Source of the DNA: JAUZRW01 sp034437755
GTDB taxonomy: Bacteria; Chloroflexota; Anaerolineae; Aggregatilineales; Phototrophicaceae
Assembly (NCBI GenBank): GCA_034437755.1
Contig: DAOTTV010000183.1
Location: 4,566 to 68,565 of the forward strand
Reading direction: 5' to 3'
DNA length: 64,000 nt
This document shows positions 42,101 to 49,234 of this stretch, piece by piece. A program made the position numbers and the translations under genes. Below the pieces are notes generated by a model that was given only the letters and a program-made list of their open reading frames with translations, was not told the origin of the DNA and made no database searches. Each line of letters starts with the position of its first letter. Positions within the stretch are counted from its first letter, which is position 1.

Positions 42101-42114
42101 TCGTTTGTTGACAT
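39112..42114 (-). CDS. actB: Alternative Complex III iron-sulfur/molybdopterin-like subunit ActB
   Basis: 1000 residues. NRRDFIKLMGASLVVGGLSL followed by SGC is a twin-arginine signal with a lipobox. A large molybdopterin-oxidoreductase-like domain that in ACIII carries no molybdenum fills about 60-730. The C-terminal ferredoxin part (from about 770) has the four Cys groups CIGCNACMVAC, CMHCENAPCEQVCP, CVGTRYCSANCPYG and CTYCWQR...CGTACPTQA for three [4Fe-4S] and one [3Fe-4S] cluster. In some bacteria these two parts are separate genes; here they are fused as in Chloroflexus ActB. It lies between actA (21 bp) and actC (8 bp). Confidence 0.94.
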   Translation of the reverse strand: MSTNETKWDHKQWQSLEDFIDDEDFEQVMRAKFPRETKILHESGMNRRDFIKLMGASLVVGGLSLSGCAPDRSEQEEILPYVRMPEEIVPGQPIYFASTMPLSGYGTGVVIETHEGRPHRVEGNSNHPASLGGANMAVLASVLELYNPNRVNEVRRDGQSSSFAEFLQEFDEAVANLGDGSGLRILSEKSSSPTLAKQINALLEMYPNARWYQYDTVGRENVYAGAQLAFGEIVEPVYQIDQADVIVSLDSDFLMTMPGNVRYAHDFAAKRRIRVENEATMNRLYAVNSTPNNTSTVADHHIAMKASEIENFALALANAVGAEGGEAVEGDWDQAIFDAMVSDLQAHSSVVIVGDEQPPAVHALAHAINAVLGSAGETVTYIPPVLTNTHDSVTQLSDFVGDISSGRVDAAFIIGGNPAFTAPDIPLSAAVGRVPFSVRIGMYDDETAENARWYLPYSTYIEAWGDVRAHDGTASIIQPPIGALYDGSMSELELIARLMQDDRSGYEILLDSWREDYSGDESFDAFWRRSLHNGVIADSAPDPVQPSLSGSFASDVADALIGASNDFEVIFRLDPRIYDGRFSYNSWLHEIPHPLTKITWDNFAMISANTADALRLDNEQIISITVGNNIMEIPVYVVHGHPDDCVSVGLGYGHGISADLDAGENFNAYALRPTTVGWFTVASVERTRRTYKLARTQKNMELVGTKAVRSGTLEEFIENHEFAVTGSYKEKDGGSFLDETIWQQEVLEEGNQWGMSIDLTTCIGCNACMVACQSENNIPTVGKEQVLQERDMHWIRVDSFVDEHDEDRRNFQPVPCMHCENAPCEQVCPVQATVHDHEGLNQMIYNRCVGTRYCSANCPYGVRRFNFHDYTDDTLILQEQRNPDVSVRVRGVMEKCTYCWQRINQGRVNASVEDRPIRDGEVRPACGTACPTQAITFGNLNDPNARVVRDKAQPTNYLWLDAELNTRPRTTYLAKLYNPNAALAPVETSEDDDSTQSEEE

Positions 42115-42135
42115 ACTACAATCTGCTCCTATAAC

Positions 42136-42801
42136 TTAACGGTGGCAAGTTGAACAGTTCGCCAAGCCTTCCGGGTTGACTCCGTATTCTTCAATTAATT
42201 GTTGACCAACTTCAGCTTGATTTTCAGGATATTCGTAACCGAATTCGTAACGTGTCTCATTCGGTCGGATAAATTCTTCAGGTGCATTATGGCATTCTAG
42301 ACACCATGCCATATTCATGTTATTTGCTTGCCAGACTTGCGGCATTTCGTTCACGGGACCGTGACAGGTCTCGCAGGCGAAGCCGTTGTTCACATGTACG
42401 CTATGGTTGAAGTACACATGCTCAGCAAGATCGTGGACTTTGAGCCACACGAGTTCTTCGCCCGTTGCATAGCTATCGCGCACCGGTTGCAACAATTCAC
42501 TATAGGTTGCAATCTGCGAGTGACAACTCATACATGTGTGCGTATCCGGAATCCCGCCATAACGCGAGACTTCAGCAACCTGATGGCAGTACATACAGTT
42601 GATATTCAGTTGGTCGCTGTGTAGCTCGTGGCTAAAGCGCACCGGTTGGGCAACGGCGATACCGGCATAATGCCCCTGTATCGCATAGGGTGACCATGTG
42701 TGCATCAAAATCATGCCAACAGCGATCACAGTCAGTAGCCCGCCGACCAATAAGCTCAATTTGGCGACTGTATTGGCGGCTGGTTCAAAGATTTGTGACA
42801 T
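42136..42801 (-). CDS. actA: Alternative Complex III pentaheme cytochrome c subunit ActA
   Basis: 221 residues. One N-terminal membrane helix (LSLLVGGLLTVIAVGMILMH) is followed by a periplasmic domain with five CxxCH motifs: CMYCH, CMSCH, CETCH, CLECH and CSTCH at the C-terminus. YAIQGHYAGIAVAQPVRFSH is the usual start of the heme domain. It collects electrons from ActB and passes them to ActE. Here it is the second gene, after actF. Confidence 0.93.
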   Translation of the reverse strand: MSQIFEPAANTVAKLSLLVGGLLTVIAVGMILMHTWSPYAIQGHYAGIAVAQPVRFSHELHSDQLNINCMYCHQVAEVSRYGGIPDTHTCMSCHSQIATYSELLQPVRDSYATGEELVWLKVHDLAEHVYFNHSVHVNNGFACETCHGPVNEMPQVWQANNMNMAWCLECHNAPEEFIRPNETRYEFGYEYPENQAEVGQQLIEEYGVNPEGLANCSTCHR

Positions 42802-42882
42802 ATCAGTAACCCATCTCTCTACAATGCTGGACGAGTAAACGAACGCGGTCTCGCGATATAGTCGGCTTGTGAACGTGTGTCA

Positions 42883-44076
42883 TCAGCCTTCAACTCCTCG
42901 CGCCGCGCCAACAACCTCTTGCTCATCGCCCAAAACAGGGTGACGGGCAGGTAACAGCGGTTGTTGACTGAGCAAGTAATTCACCAAGAATAACCAGAAG
43001 CCACTCACAGCGAGTATCGGCCCAGCAATCCACCATGCACCCGGGGCATCCGCTTGTGGCGATGCCGGCACAACAACCCAGTACAGCTCGACGATACGCA
43101 AGGCAAATGCGAAGGCCGCCAGCGCGATCAAAGCCATGCGTTGTCGTTTTAAGCCCGGGATGAGCAGTAAGAAAATCAACAGTCCATTCAAGACAACTAC
43201 CAGCATGGTCAGGCTTGACCAACCGCCGACAATGCGTAAATCGTACCAATCGATAAAGTACGAGACGTTGCCCGACCAGATCACCACAAAGGAGATACCG
43301 TTCATGTATGCCCAAGCGAGTACCGTCATGAGCAATAAGGCGCCCAGATCGTTAATCACCAGTTGGTTAACATGCGGACGAAACTGATCGCGTGACCAAT
43401 GTGCCGCTAGTACGAGAATTAAGAATGAAAGTGCCACCAATACGATGCGGCTCAAGGTCAGCCAGCCGTAAGCGCTGGAGAACCATTCCGGAGTCAAGGA
43501 CATCGTCCAGTCGAAAGCCGCTAAAGTCGTGGTGAGCATGTAAGCAACAATGCCCAGCGCACTGATCTTCCGCGCTTGCTTGCGTAGGCTTTCGTCCTCG
43601 CGTTCATCAAGTTTGGTGGAAATGTACGATAATCCGTATGCCAGTGAAATCCAGATAGCAAAATAGATGACAGTGCGAATAGCAAAGTAAACCGGCTGTA
43701 GGTAGAACTCATTGCCACCAACCAGCTTCAATTCAGATGCCGCTTCGCCAGCCCATGGGTACAGTGAACTCATGCCTAACAAGATAGGCAGGAAGAATAC
43801 GAACGTCAGTGGGAGCGTCTTTGCACCAGCTTCTGCAAATCTTTGCAACACATGCATCCAGCTCGCGTTGATCAAATTATTGAGCATCATGATGCCCAAA
43901 CAGCCAATCGCGATCTCTGTCCAGAGAAGCACGGCGGCTAGATAGATATGGAGAAAGTGGCTGGTATCGGTTGCTAGACCAACGACACTGAGAAACGTGC
44001 CGATTAGTGCAACACCGAGAACACCCAACTGCAAACCACTCAGGCGTAATATAGTGGGTTGACTTGTTCTCATCAA
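42883..44076 (-). CDS. actF: Alternative Complex III subunit ActF (second NrfD-like subunit)
   Basis: 397 residues with about ten helices. LHIYLAAVLLWTEIAIGCLG, LYPWAGEAASELKLVGGNEF, AAFDWTMSLTPEWFSSAYGW and YFIDWYDLRIVGGWSSLTML match ActF, the quinone-binding-like partner of ActC that is proposed to take part in proton movement. Other ACIII operons place actF after actE; here it is first, directly behind the promoter region. TTTTTGGAGGGTTAATTG gives a strong ribosome-binding site before ATG 44076. Confidence 0.88.
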   Translation of the reverse strand: MMRTSQPTILRLSGLQLGVLGVALIGTFLSVVGLATDTSHFLHIYLAAVLLWTEIAIGCLGIMMLNNLINASWMHVLQRFAEAGAKTLPLTFVFFLPILLGMSSLYPWAGEAASELKLVGGNEFYLQPVYFAIRTVIYFAIWISLAYGLSYISTKLDEREDESLRKQARKISALGIVAYMLTTTLAAFDWTMSLTPEWFSSAYGWLTLSRIVLVALSFLILVLAAHWSRDQFRPHVNQLVINDLGALLLMTVLAWAYMNGISFVVIWSGNVSYFIDWYDLRIVGGWSSLTMLVVVLNGLLIFLLLIPGLKRQRMALIALAAFAFALRIVELYWVVVPASPQADAPGAWWIAGPILAVSGFWLFLVNYLLSQQPLLPARHPVLGDEQEVVGAARGVEG

Positions 44077-44612
44077 TTAACCCTCCAAAAATACTCTTCG
44101 GGACGGGCAAGTAGCAGTGTGACTGTATGCTTGGTCAATGACCTACGTTTACATCGCGGAAACCGCTAAATACCTGCCAAAACTGTTAAAACATCTACAG
44201 TATAAACGTTTTTGAGACAATTTGGGGGCTAGGGGAAGTATGCATTACGAATGTCACAGCAAACTAGTACTAAACTACATAAAATACAAAAAATCTACAA
44301 AAGGCACATCGACTTTATATAGATTTATGACATTTATTCGTAATATTGAGGTGTTTTTTCGAAATAAATGAGCAGATTATGAAGGATTGATGACTATATA
44401 CCGTGATTTATGACACTTTGGTCAGTCAAAAAAGATGTTATATTAGATACAGATGAAACCAAGAGAAAAACTCGTTAAGAGATATTGCCCATCATCTACA
44501 TTGTAAGTGCAAAACGAGGGAAACAGCATCAGGGAAAACCTGTAAATCGCTTAATATTTGTAACTTTTTATCATTGCACGACAATACTCGTGCGTTTGGG
44601 GGACTCACCAAT
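44077..44612. promoter_or_regulatory. AT-rich divergent control region between the act-puf-bch block and the pucC-bchIHD arm
   Basis: These ~535 bp have no convincing gene and are clearly more AT-rich than their surroundings, especially 44200-44560. Both arms of the photosynthesis cluster start here in opposite directions, so shared light or oxygen control is likely. One weak plus-strand promoter match is TTGGTC (44418-44423), 17 bases, TATTAG (44441-44446). GGGGG at about 44597-44601 is the ribosome-binding site for the plus-strand PucC gene. No known regulator motif could be confirmed by eye. Confidence 0.55.
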
Positions 44613-45998
44613 ATGAATATCGTATCGAAAGTATTTGTCTTCTTGACCGCTGTAGTTAAGACTCTGCGCTTGGCGCTACCGAAACTGGGCGTGGGCTGGA
44701 TGTTCGCCCTGCTGACCGTGAACTTCAACTTCGTCACTATCCACGAACTGAACGTGACAGCCGTCGCTGTGACGGCGATGCTCGCCATTCATTATGCGCT
44801 CTCACCCTTCCAGGTGGTTATGGGGCGCGTTGCCGATCGCTTCCCGATCTTCGGGCTACGGCGCACACCTTACCTCTTGATAGCGGCGACAATCGCCAGT
44901 ATCGCCTTCTTGGGCTTGCCATCGGTCGCGTTTGGCATGGGCGAAGGCTCGGGCTTGGCATATCTCGCTGGCTTCGGCATCTTAATCACCTTCGGCGTGT
45001 GTATCGCCATCATGGGCGACTCGCACCACTCACTCATTGCAGAAGTCACCAGCCCTGAAACACGCGGTGGCGTGATTTCGGTCGTGTGGACGTTTACGAT
45101 CCTCAGCACGATTATCGCGGCGGTGGTCTTCGGGCAAGTGATGCCAGAATACAACCCGGCTGATATGCAGAGCCTGTACAACCTGACACCCTTCATCGTG
45201 ATTATCTCGGCGGCAATCGGCGTGATCGGCATTGAAAAACGCCTGACCGGCGACGAACTGCGCGAAGCACTGGCAACATCACGACGCGTTGCGCCTGAAG
45301 GTAATCCGATCCATGCCGCAACCACCGTCCTGCGCGAGAATAAGCAGGCATGGGGCTTCTTCGCCTTCATCTTCGTCTCGATCTTGTCGATCTTCCTACA
45401 AGACAACATCCTCGAACCCTTCGGCGGCGAAGTCTTCGGCATGAATGCCGAGCAAACCGCGAGCTTCCAACCGGCATGGGGCGGTGGCGTTCTGATCGGC
45501 ATGATGATCATCGGTGCTGTGAGCGTGATCTTCAAGATTCCAAAACGTCGCATCGCGCTGGTCGGCACCATCGGCACAGCATTAGGCATGGCGACACTCG
45601 CCTTTGCGGCATTGACACATAATGAAGCCCTCGTGAAGCCCTCGCTGACTTTCATGGGTTTCTTCACCGGCTTCTTCAACATTGGCGCTCTGTCAATGAT
45701 GATGGATATGACCGTCGAAGGCGCAACCGGTCTTTATATGGGGCTGTGGGGGATGGCGCAAGCCTTCGGTAATGGTGTCGCGTCCTTCGGTGGCGGCGTG
45801 TTACACACTGGCTTGATCGAAACCGGCTTACTCTCGCCTGCAAGTGCTTACTTCGTAATCTTCGGGCTAGAAGCAACAGGTATGATGGTCGCAGGCTTAA
45901 TCCTCGTCACGATCAGCGTTGAGGGCTTCCATACCGTGCATCAAACGACGCTGAAGCGCGATGATACGATCCTCGCGATGGAAGCAAGCATGAGCTAA
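44613..45998 (+). CDS. PucC/LhaA-type (BCD family) MFS protein, second copy
   Basis: 461 residues from ATG 44613, behind GGGGG; an in-frame extension to 44574 has no ribosome-binding site. The opening LRLALPKLGVGWMFALLTVN followed by FNFVTIHELNVTAVAVTAML and PFQVVMGRVADRFPIFGLRR is the PucC/LhaA pattern. It has about 12 membrane helices. The first copy, at 19747, closes the other arm. Two copies may serve different steps or pigments, for example antenna and reaction centre, or import and assembly. It leads the arm that continues with a methyltransferase, a GGR-like gene and bchIHD. Confidence 0.87.
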   Translation: MNIVSKVFVFLTAVVKTLRLALPKLGVGWMFALLTVNFNFVTIHELNVTAVAVTAMLAIHYALSPFQVVMGRVADRFPIFGLRRTPYLLIAATIASIAFLGLPSVAFGMGEGSGLAYLAGFGILITFGVCIAIMGDSHHSLIAEVTSPETRGGVISVVWTFTILSTIIAAVVFGQVMPEYNPADMQSLYNLTPFIVIISAAIGVIGIEKRLTGDELREALATSRRVAPEGNPIHAATTVLRENKQAWGFFAFIFVSILSIFLQDNILEPFGGEVFGMNAEQTASFQPAWGGGVLIGMMIIGAVSVIFKIPKRRIALVGTIGTALGMATLAFAALTHNEALVKPSLTFMGFFTGFFNIGALSMMMDMTVEGATGLYMGLWGMAQAFGNGVASFGGGVLHTGLIETGLLSPASAYFVIFGLEATGMMVAGLILVTISVEGFHTVHQTTLKRDDTILAMEASMS

Positions 45999-46084
45999 AC
46001 GCACATCCGTCCGTGTCTGGGGGATGGTATACACGCCATCCCCCACATGTAGTCGCACGTACCGAAGCAAGAGGAACAGGCAGT

Positions 46085-46852
46085 ATGTCCACAGACTTTT
46101 CATTTGATGAACGCATCGTCCATCTCTACAACCAGCAACGCGCCCACCCACCCCACGTCTCACAGGCGATCGGCGATGCAATCGCCCGTCGCGCCGGCAC
46201 CCGTCCGGTGCTTGAGATGGGCATCGGCACCGGTCGCATCGCCAAGCCGATCGCACAGGCCGGTGCGCGTGTCGTCGGGTTCGATCTGTCGCCGCAGATG
46301 CTCGGCGAAGCCGCCAACGCGCTGAGCGTCACACAGGCAGATATGCACCACATGCCCTACCGCGCCCATAGCTTCGGCATCGTGATCGCCGTTCATGTCC
46401 TGCATCTCGCTGATGCGTGGCAGACAGTCCTCGCAGAGATTGCGCGCGTGCTACAACGAGACGGCGTGTTCATACAGGGTAACGATTGGGTTGACCCGCA
46501 ATCAGTCTTCGGACGTTTGCGGAATGAACTGCGGATGCACGCCGTCCGCCTTGATCCCGCCTTGATGCCGCCCGCCGCCGGCATCAGCAAAGCCGACGTG
46601 CTAGAACAACTCGGCGCGACACACAGCGAAGAAGTGGTCGTCGCTGAGTGGGAACAGACGATGAGCGCCAACGATCGCCTCGCGATGATTGAACAACGCC
46701 TCGATAACGAAAGCTGGATTCTATCGGACGCGATCTTCGACAAAATGCTCGTTCATCTGCGCGACTTTGCTGGTAATATCTGGAGTGATTTAGACAACAA
46801 GCAAACGGTCAAGCGCCGTTTCATCATGAAAATCACATACGGAGATTGGTAA
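46085..46852 (+). CDS. Class I SAM-dependent methyltransferase
   Basis: 255 residues from ATG 46085 (GAGGAACAGG upstream; the longer frame from 46013 lacks signals). The Rossmann motifs are VLEMGIGTGRIAKPIAQAGA, GFDLSPQML and VIAVHVLHLAD. It belongs to the Methyltransf_11 type and is not BchM, whose pattern differs. Its place between pucC and a GGR-family gene, 6 bp before the latter, suggests a pigment or quinone/lipid methylation step, which cannot be fixed from the sequence. Confidence 0.75.
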   Translation: MSTDFSFDERIVHLYNQQRAHPPHVSQAIGDAIARRAGTRPVLEMGIGTGRIAKPIAQAGARVVGFDLSPQMLGEAANALSVTQADMHHMPYRAHSFGIVIAVHVLHLADAWQTVLAEIARVLQRDGVFIQGNDWVDPQSVFGRLRNELRMHAVRLDPALMPPAAGISKADVLEQLGATHSEEVVVAEWEQTMSANDRLAMIEQRLDNESWILSDAIFDKMLVHLRDFAGNIWSDLDNKQTVKRRFIMKITYGDW

Positions 46853-46858
46853 ACCGAC

Positions 46859-48046
46859 ATGACAGTATCCGACCACTATCAAATCATCATTATCGGCGGC
46901 GGGCCTGCGGGTGTTGCGACAGCTTTACACCTGCAATTGCGTAACCCGGCACTGGCGGCGGATACCCTTTTGATCGAAGCGCAGGAATACCCGCGGGATA
47001 AGCTGTGTGGCGGCGGTATGACCGTTCACGGTGATGAACAACTTCATCGCCTCGGTATCGAGCTTGACGTGCCAGAAGTGACCATTGATCAACTGGCATT
47101 CCGGCTCAACGGGCGCGATTTCACCGTCCGCCATAATGGGGCGATGCGTATCTATCATCGCTATGAACTGGATAAGGCCCTTGCCGAAAAAGCGACCGAG
47201 CGCGGTCTCTGCTTGCACACCGGCGAGCGCCTACAAGATTTGACCGTCACTGCCGATGGTGTGCGCGTGACGACTAACAAAGGCACCTATACCGCCGCAG
47301 TCGTCGTCGGCGCAGATGGCACCAACAGCACTGTGCGGCGCAAAGCAGGCTTCGAAAGTTCACAGTCGACAGCGCGCCTGCTGAGTGTCGTCACGCCGGT
47401 AGATGGTGATGCCGACCCGCTGTGGCAAACGCGCACAGCCCTCTTCGATTTCACCTGTGTGACACGCGGTGTACAGGGCTACACCTGGGATTTCCCGACC
47501 TATCGCAACGAACAACCCCACATGAATCGCGGCATCTTCGATAGTAGTATCGCACCGCGCCGACAGGGACTCCCACATGGCAACCTAAAGACGACCTTTG
47601 ACGATTGGTTGGCTGAACGGGGCGTGACGCTAGCCGACGAACAGCTGAAGGGGCATCCGGTGCGCTGGTTCAACCCGCAGACGACCTTCGCCCGCCCGCG
47701 CGTCCTGCTAGCAGGCGATGCCGCCGGTGTCGATACGCTATTCGCAGAAGGGATTTCGTATGCCATGGAATATGGCGAAATCGCCGCGATGACGCTGGAT
47801 GAAGCCTTCGCCCGTCAGGATTTTTGCTTTCGCCAGTATCGTGAGCGTTTGATCTCGCATCGCCTCGGGCGTTTGCTCGCGCGGCGTGCGACCTTCGCCA
47901 ATGCCTTCTATCGCTACAAGTTCCCGCCGATGTGGGCGACATTCTGGTGGTTTGCCAGCATCGCGCCCAAGTGGATGCAACAAATCGTCGGCAAATATTA
48001 TGCACTCTTACCCGAGCATGAAAAAGCCCATCAGGCTATCTATTAA
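46859..48046 (+). CDS. Geranylgeranyl-reductase-family FAD oxidoreductase, second copy
   Basis: 395 residues. FAD motif IIIIGGGPAGVATALHL, EYPRDKLCGGGMTVHGDEQL (PxxKxCGG type), VVGADGTNSTVRRKAGF and LLAGDAAGVDTLFAEGISYA show the GGR family. It differs clearly from the BchP gene at 29570, so the organism has two members. It may act on bacteriochlorophyll side chains at a different stage, or on carotenoid, quinone or membrane-lipid prenyl chains. The C-terminal ~70 residues are rich in Tyr/Trp/Arg. It starts 6 bp after the methyltransferase gene. Confidence 0.82.
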   Translation: MTVSDHYQIIIIGGGPAGVATALHLQLRNPALAADTLLIEAQEYPRDKLCGGGMTVHGDEQLHRLGIELDVPEVTIDQLAFRLNGRDFTVRHNGAMRIYHRYELDKALAEKATERGLCLHTGERLQDLTVTADGVRVTTNKGTYTAAVVVGADGTNSTVRRKAGFESSQSTARLLSVVTPVDGDADPLWQTRTALFDFTCVTRGVQGYTWDFPTYRNEQPHMNRGIFDSSIAPRRQGLPHGNLKTTFDDWLAERGVTLADEQLKGHPVRWFNPQTTFARPRVLLAGDAAGVDTLFAEGISYAMEYGEIAAMTLDEAFARQDFCFRQYRERLISHRLGRLLARRATFANAFYRYKFPPMWATFWWFASIAPKWMQQIVGKYYALLPEHEKAHQAIY

Positions 48047-48142
48047 CACAAAATCTCAACCGTGATTGTTAAGACAGATTGACCGATCCGTAAGCGATAC
48101 AACACACAATCAATACAAGTACAGACAAAATTAAGGGATACT

Positions 48143-49225
48143 ATGACAACCGAGATGAATGGTACGAAAGCCAAACCGCGCAAACGTCGTACCCGAAAAT
48201 CGAAGGAACGACCGGTCTTTCCGTTCACGGCGATCGTCGGGCAGGACGAACTCAAACGTTCGCTCTTACTCTGCGTGATCGACCCGCAAATCGGCGGTGT
48301 GATGGTCATGGGACATCGCGGGACGGGCAAAAGTACCGCCGTTCGTGCGCTGGCGCAACTCCTGCCAGAAATCGAGACGGTGCCGGATTGCCCCTACAAC
48401 TGTGATCCACAAGACCCCTCGCCCTTATGCCCGCACTGCCAAGGGAAGCAGACGCGCCGTAAACCCGTGACCAGCGGCGTGCCCGTGATTGACCTGCCAC
48501 TCGGCGCGACCGAAGATCGCGTTGTCGGGTCGCTGGACGTTGAAAAGGCGCTGGTCGATGGCGTGCAGACCTTCGCGCCCGGTCTCCTCGCACGGGCGAA
48601 TCGTGGGTTCTTGTACATTGACGAAGTGAACCTGCTAGAAGATCATCTGGTTGACCTGCTGTTAGACGTGGCGGCCAGCGGCGTGAACGTCGTCGAACGC
48701 GAAGGCATTAGCATCCGCCACCCAGCGCGTTTCGTGCTGGTCGGCAGTGGTAACCCCGAAGAAGGCGACCTGCGCCCGCAATTGCTCGATCGCTTCGGCT
48801 TACATGCGCGCATCACCACCATTCATGATATTCAAGCGCGCGTGGAGATCGTGCGGCGGCGGCGAGCATACGACTTTGACCCGATCGGTTTCGCCAAATC
48901 ATGGGCAAAAGAACAGAACAAACTACGACGCAAACTGAACAAGGCGAAAGCACTCCTGCCGGATGTCGAACTCGGTGATGAGACGATCGAAACGGCGGCA
49001 GAACTCTGTGTGCGCTTAGAAGTCGATGGTCATCGCGGCGAACTGACCCTGTGTCGGGCGGCAGTAGCGATGGCGGCATTCGACGGGCGCACGACCACCA
49101 CCCGTCAGGATATCGCCGCTGTATCGACGCTGGCGCTCCTGCATCGCCTACGTAAAGACCCGCTGGAAACAGTGGGAGACGACGAGCGCGTCAAACGCGC
49201 CATTGCCGAGACAATAGAGAGTTAG
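48143..49225 (+). CDS. bchI: Magnesium chelatase ATPase subunit BchI
   Basis: 360 residues, AAA+ type. FPFTAIVGQDELKRSLLLCV opens the domain; Walker A is GHRGTGKST, Walker B is FLYIDEVNLL, and VGSGNPEEGDLRPQLLDRFG is the sensor/arginine-finger region. The insertion CPYNCDPQDPSPLCPHCQGK with four Cys is typical of BchI. With BchD and BchH it inserts Mg2+ into protoporphyrin IX. bchH begins 9 bp after the stop. Confidence 0.94.
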   Translation: MTTEMNGTKAKPRKRRTRKSKERPVFPFTAIVGQDELKRSLLLCVIDPQIGGVMVMGHRGTGKSTAVRALAQLLPEIETVPDCPYNCDPQDPSPLCPHCQGKQTRRKPVTSGVPVIDLPLGATEDRVVGSLDVEKALVDGVQTFAPGLLARANRGFLYIDEVNLLEDHLVDLLLDVAASGVNVVEREGISIRHPARFVLVGSGNPEEGDLRPQLLDRFGLHARITTIHDIQARVEIVRRRRAYDFDPIGFAKSWAKEQNKLRRKLNKAKALLPDVELGDETIETAAELCVRLEVDGHRGELTLCRAAVAMAAFDGRTTTTRQDIAAVSTLALLHRLRKDPLETVGDDERVKRAIAETIES

Positions 49226-49234
49226 AAAGATACT

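Noticed and set aside
44870..45682. Long frame of 270 codons opposite the second PucC gene
   Set aside because: Lys/Pro/Met-rich text without family features, antisense to a well-supported membrane protein.
46085..46852. BchM (Mg-protoporphyrin methyltransferase)
   Set aside because: The N-terminal and motif pattern is a generic Methyltransf_11 type and does not show BchM-specific features; only position supports it.
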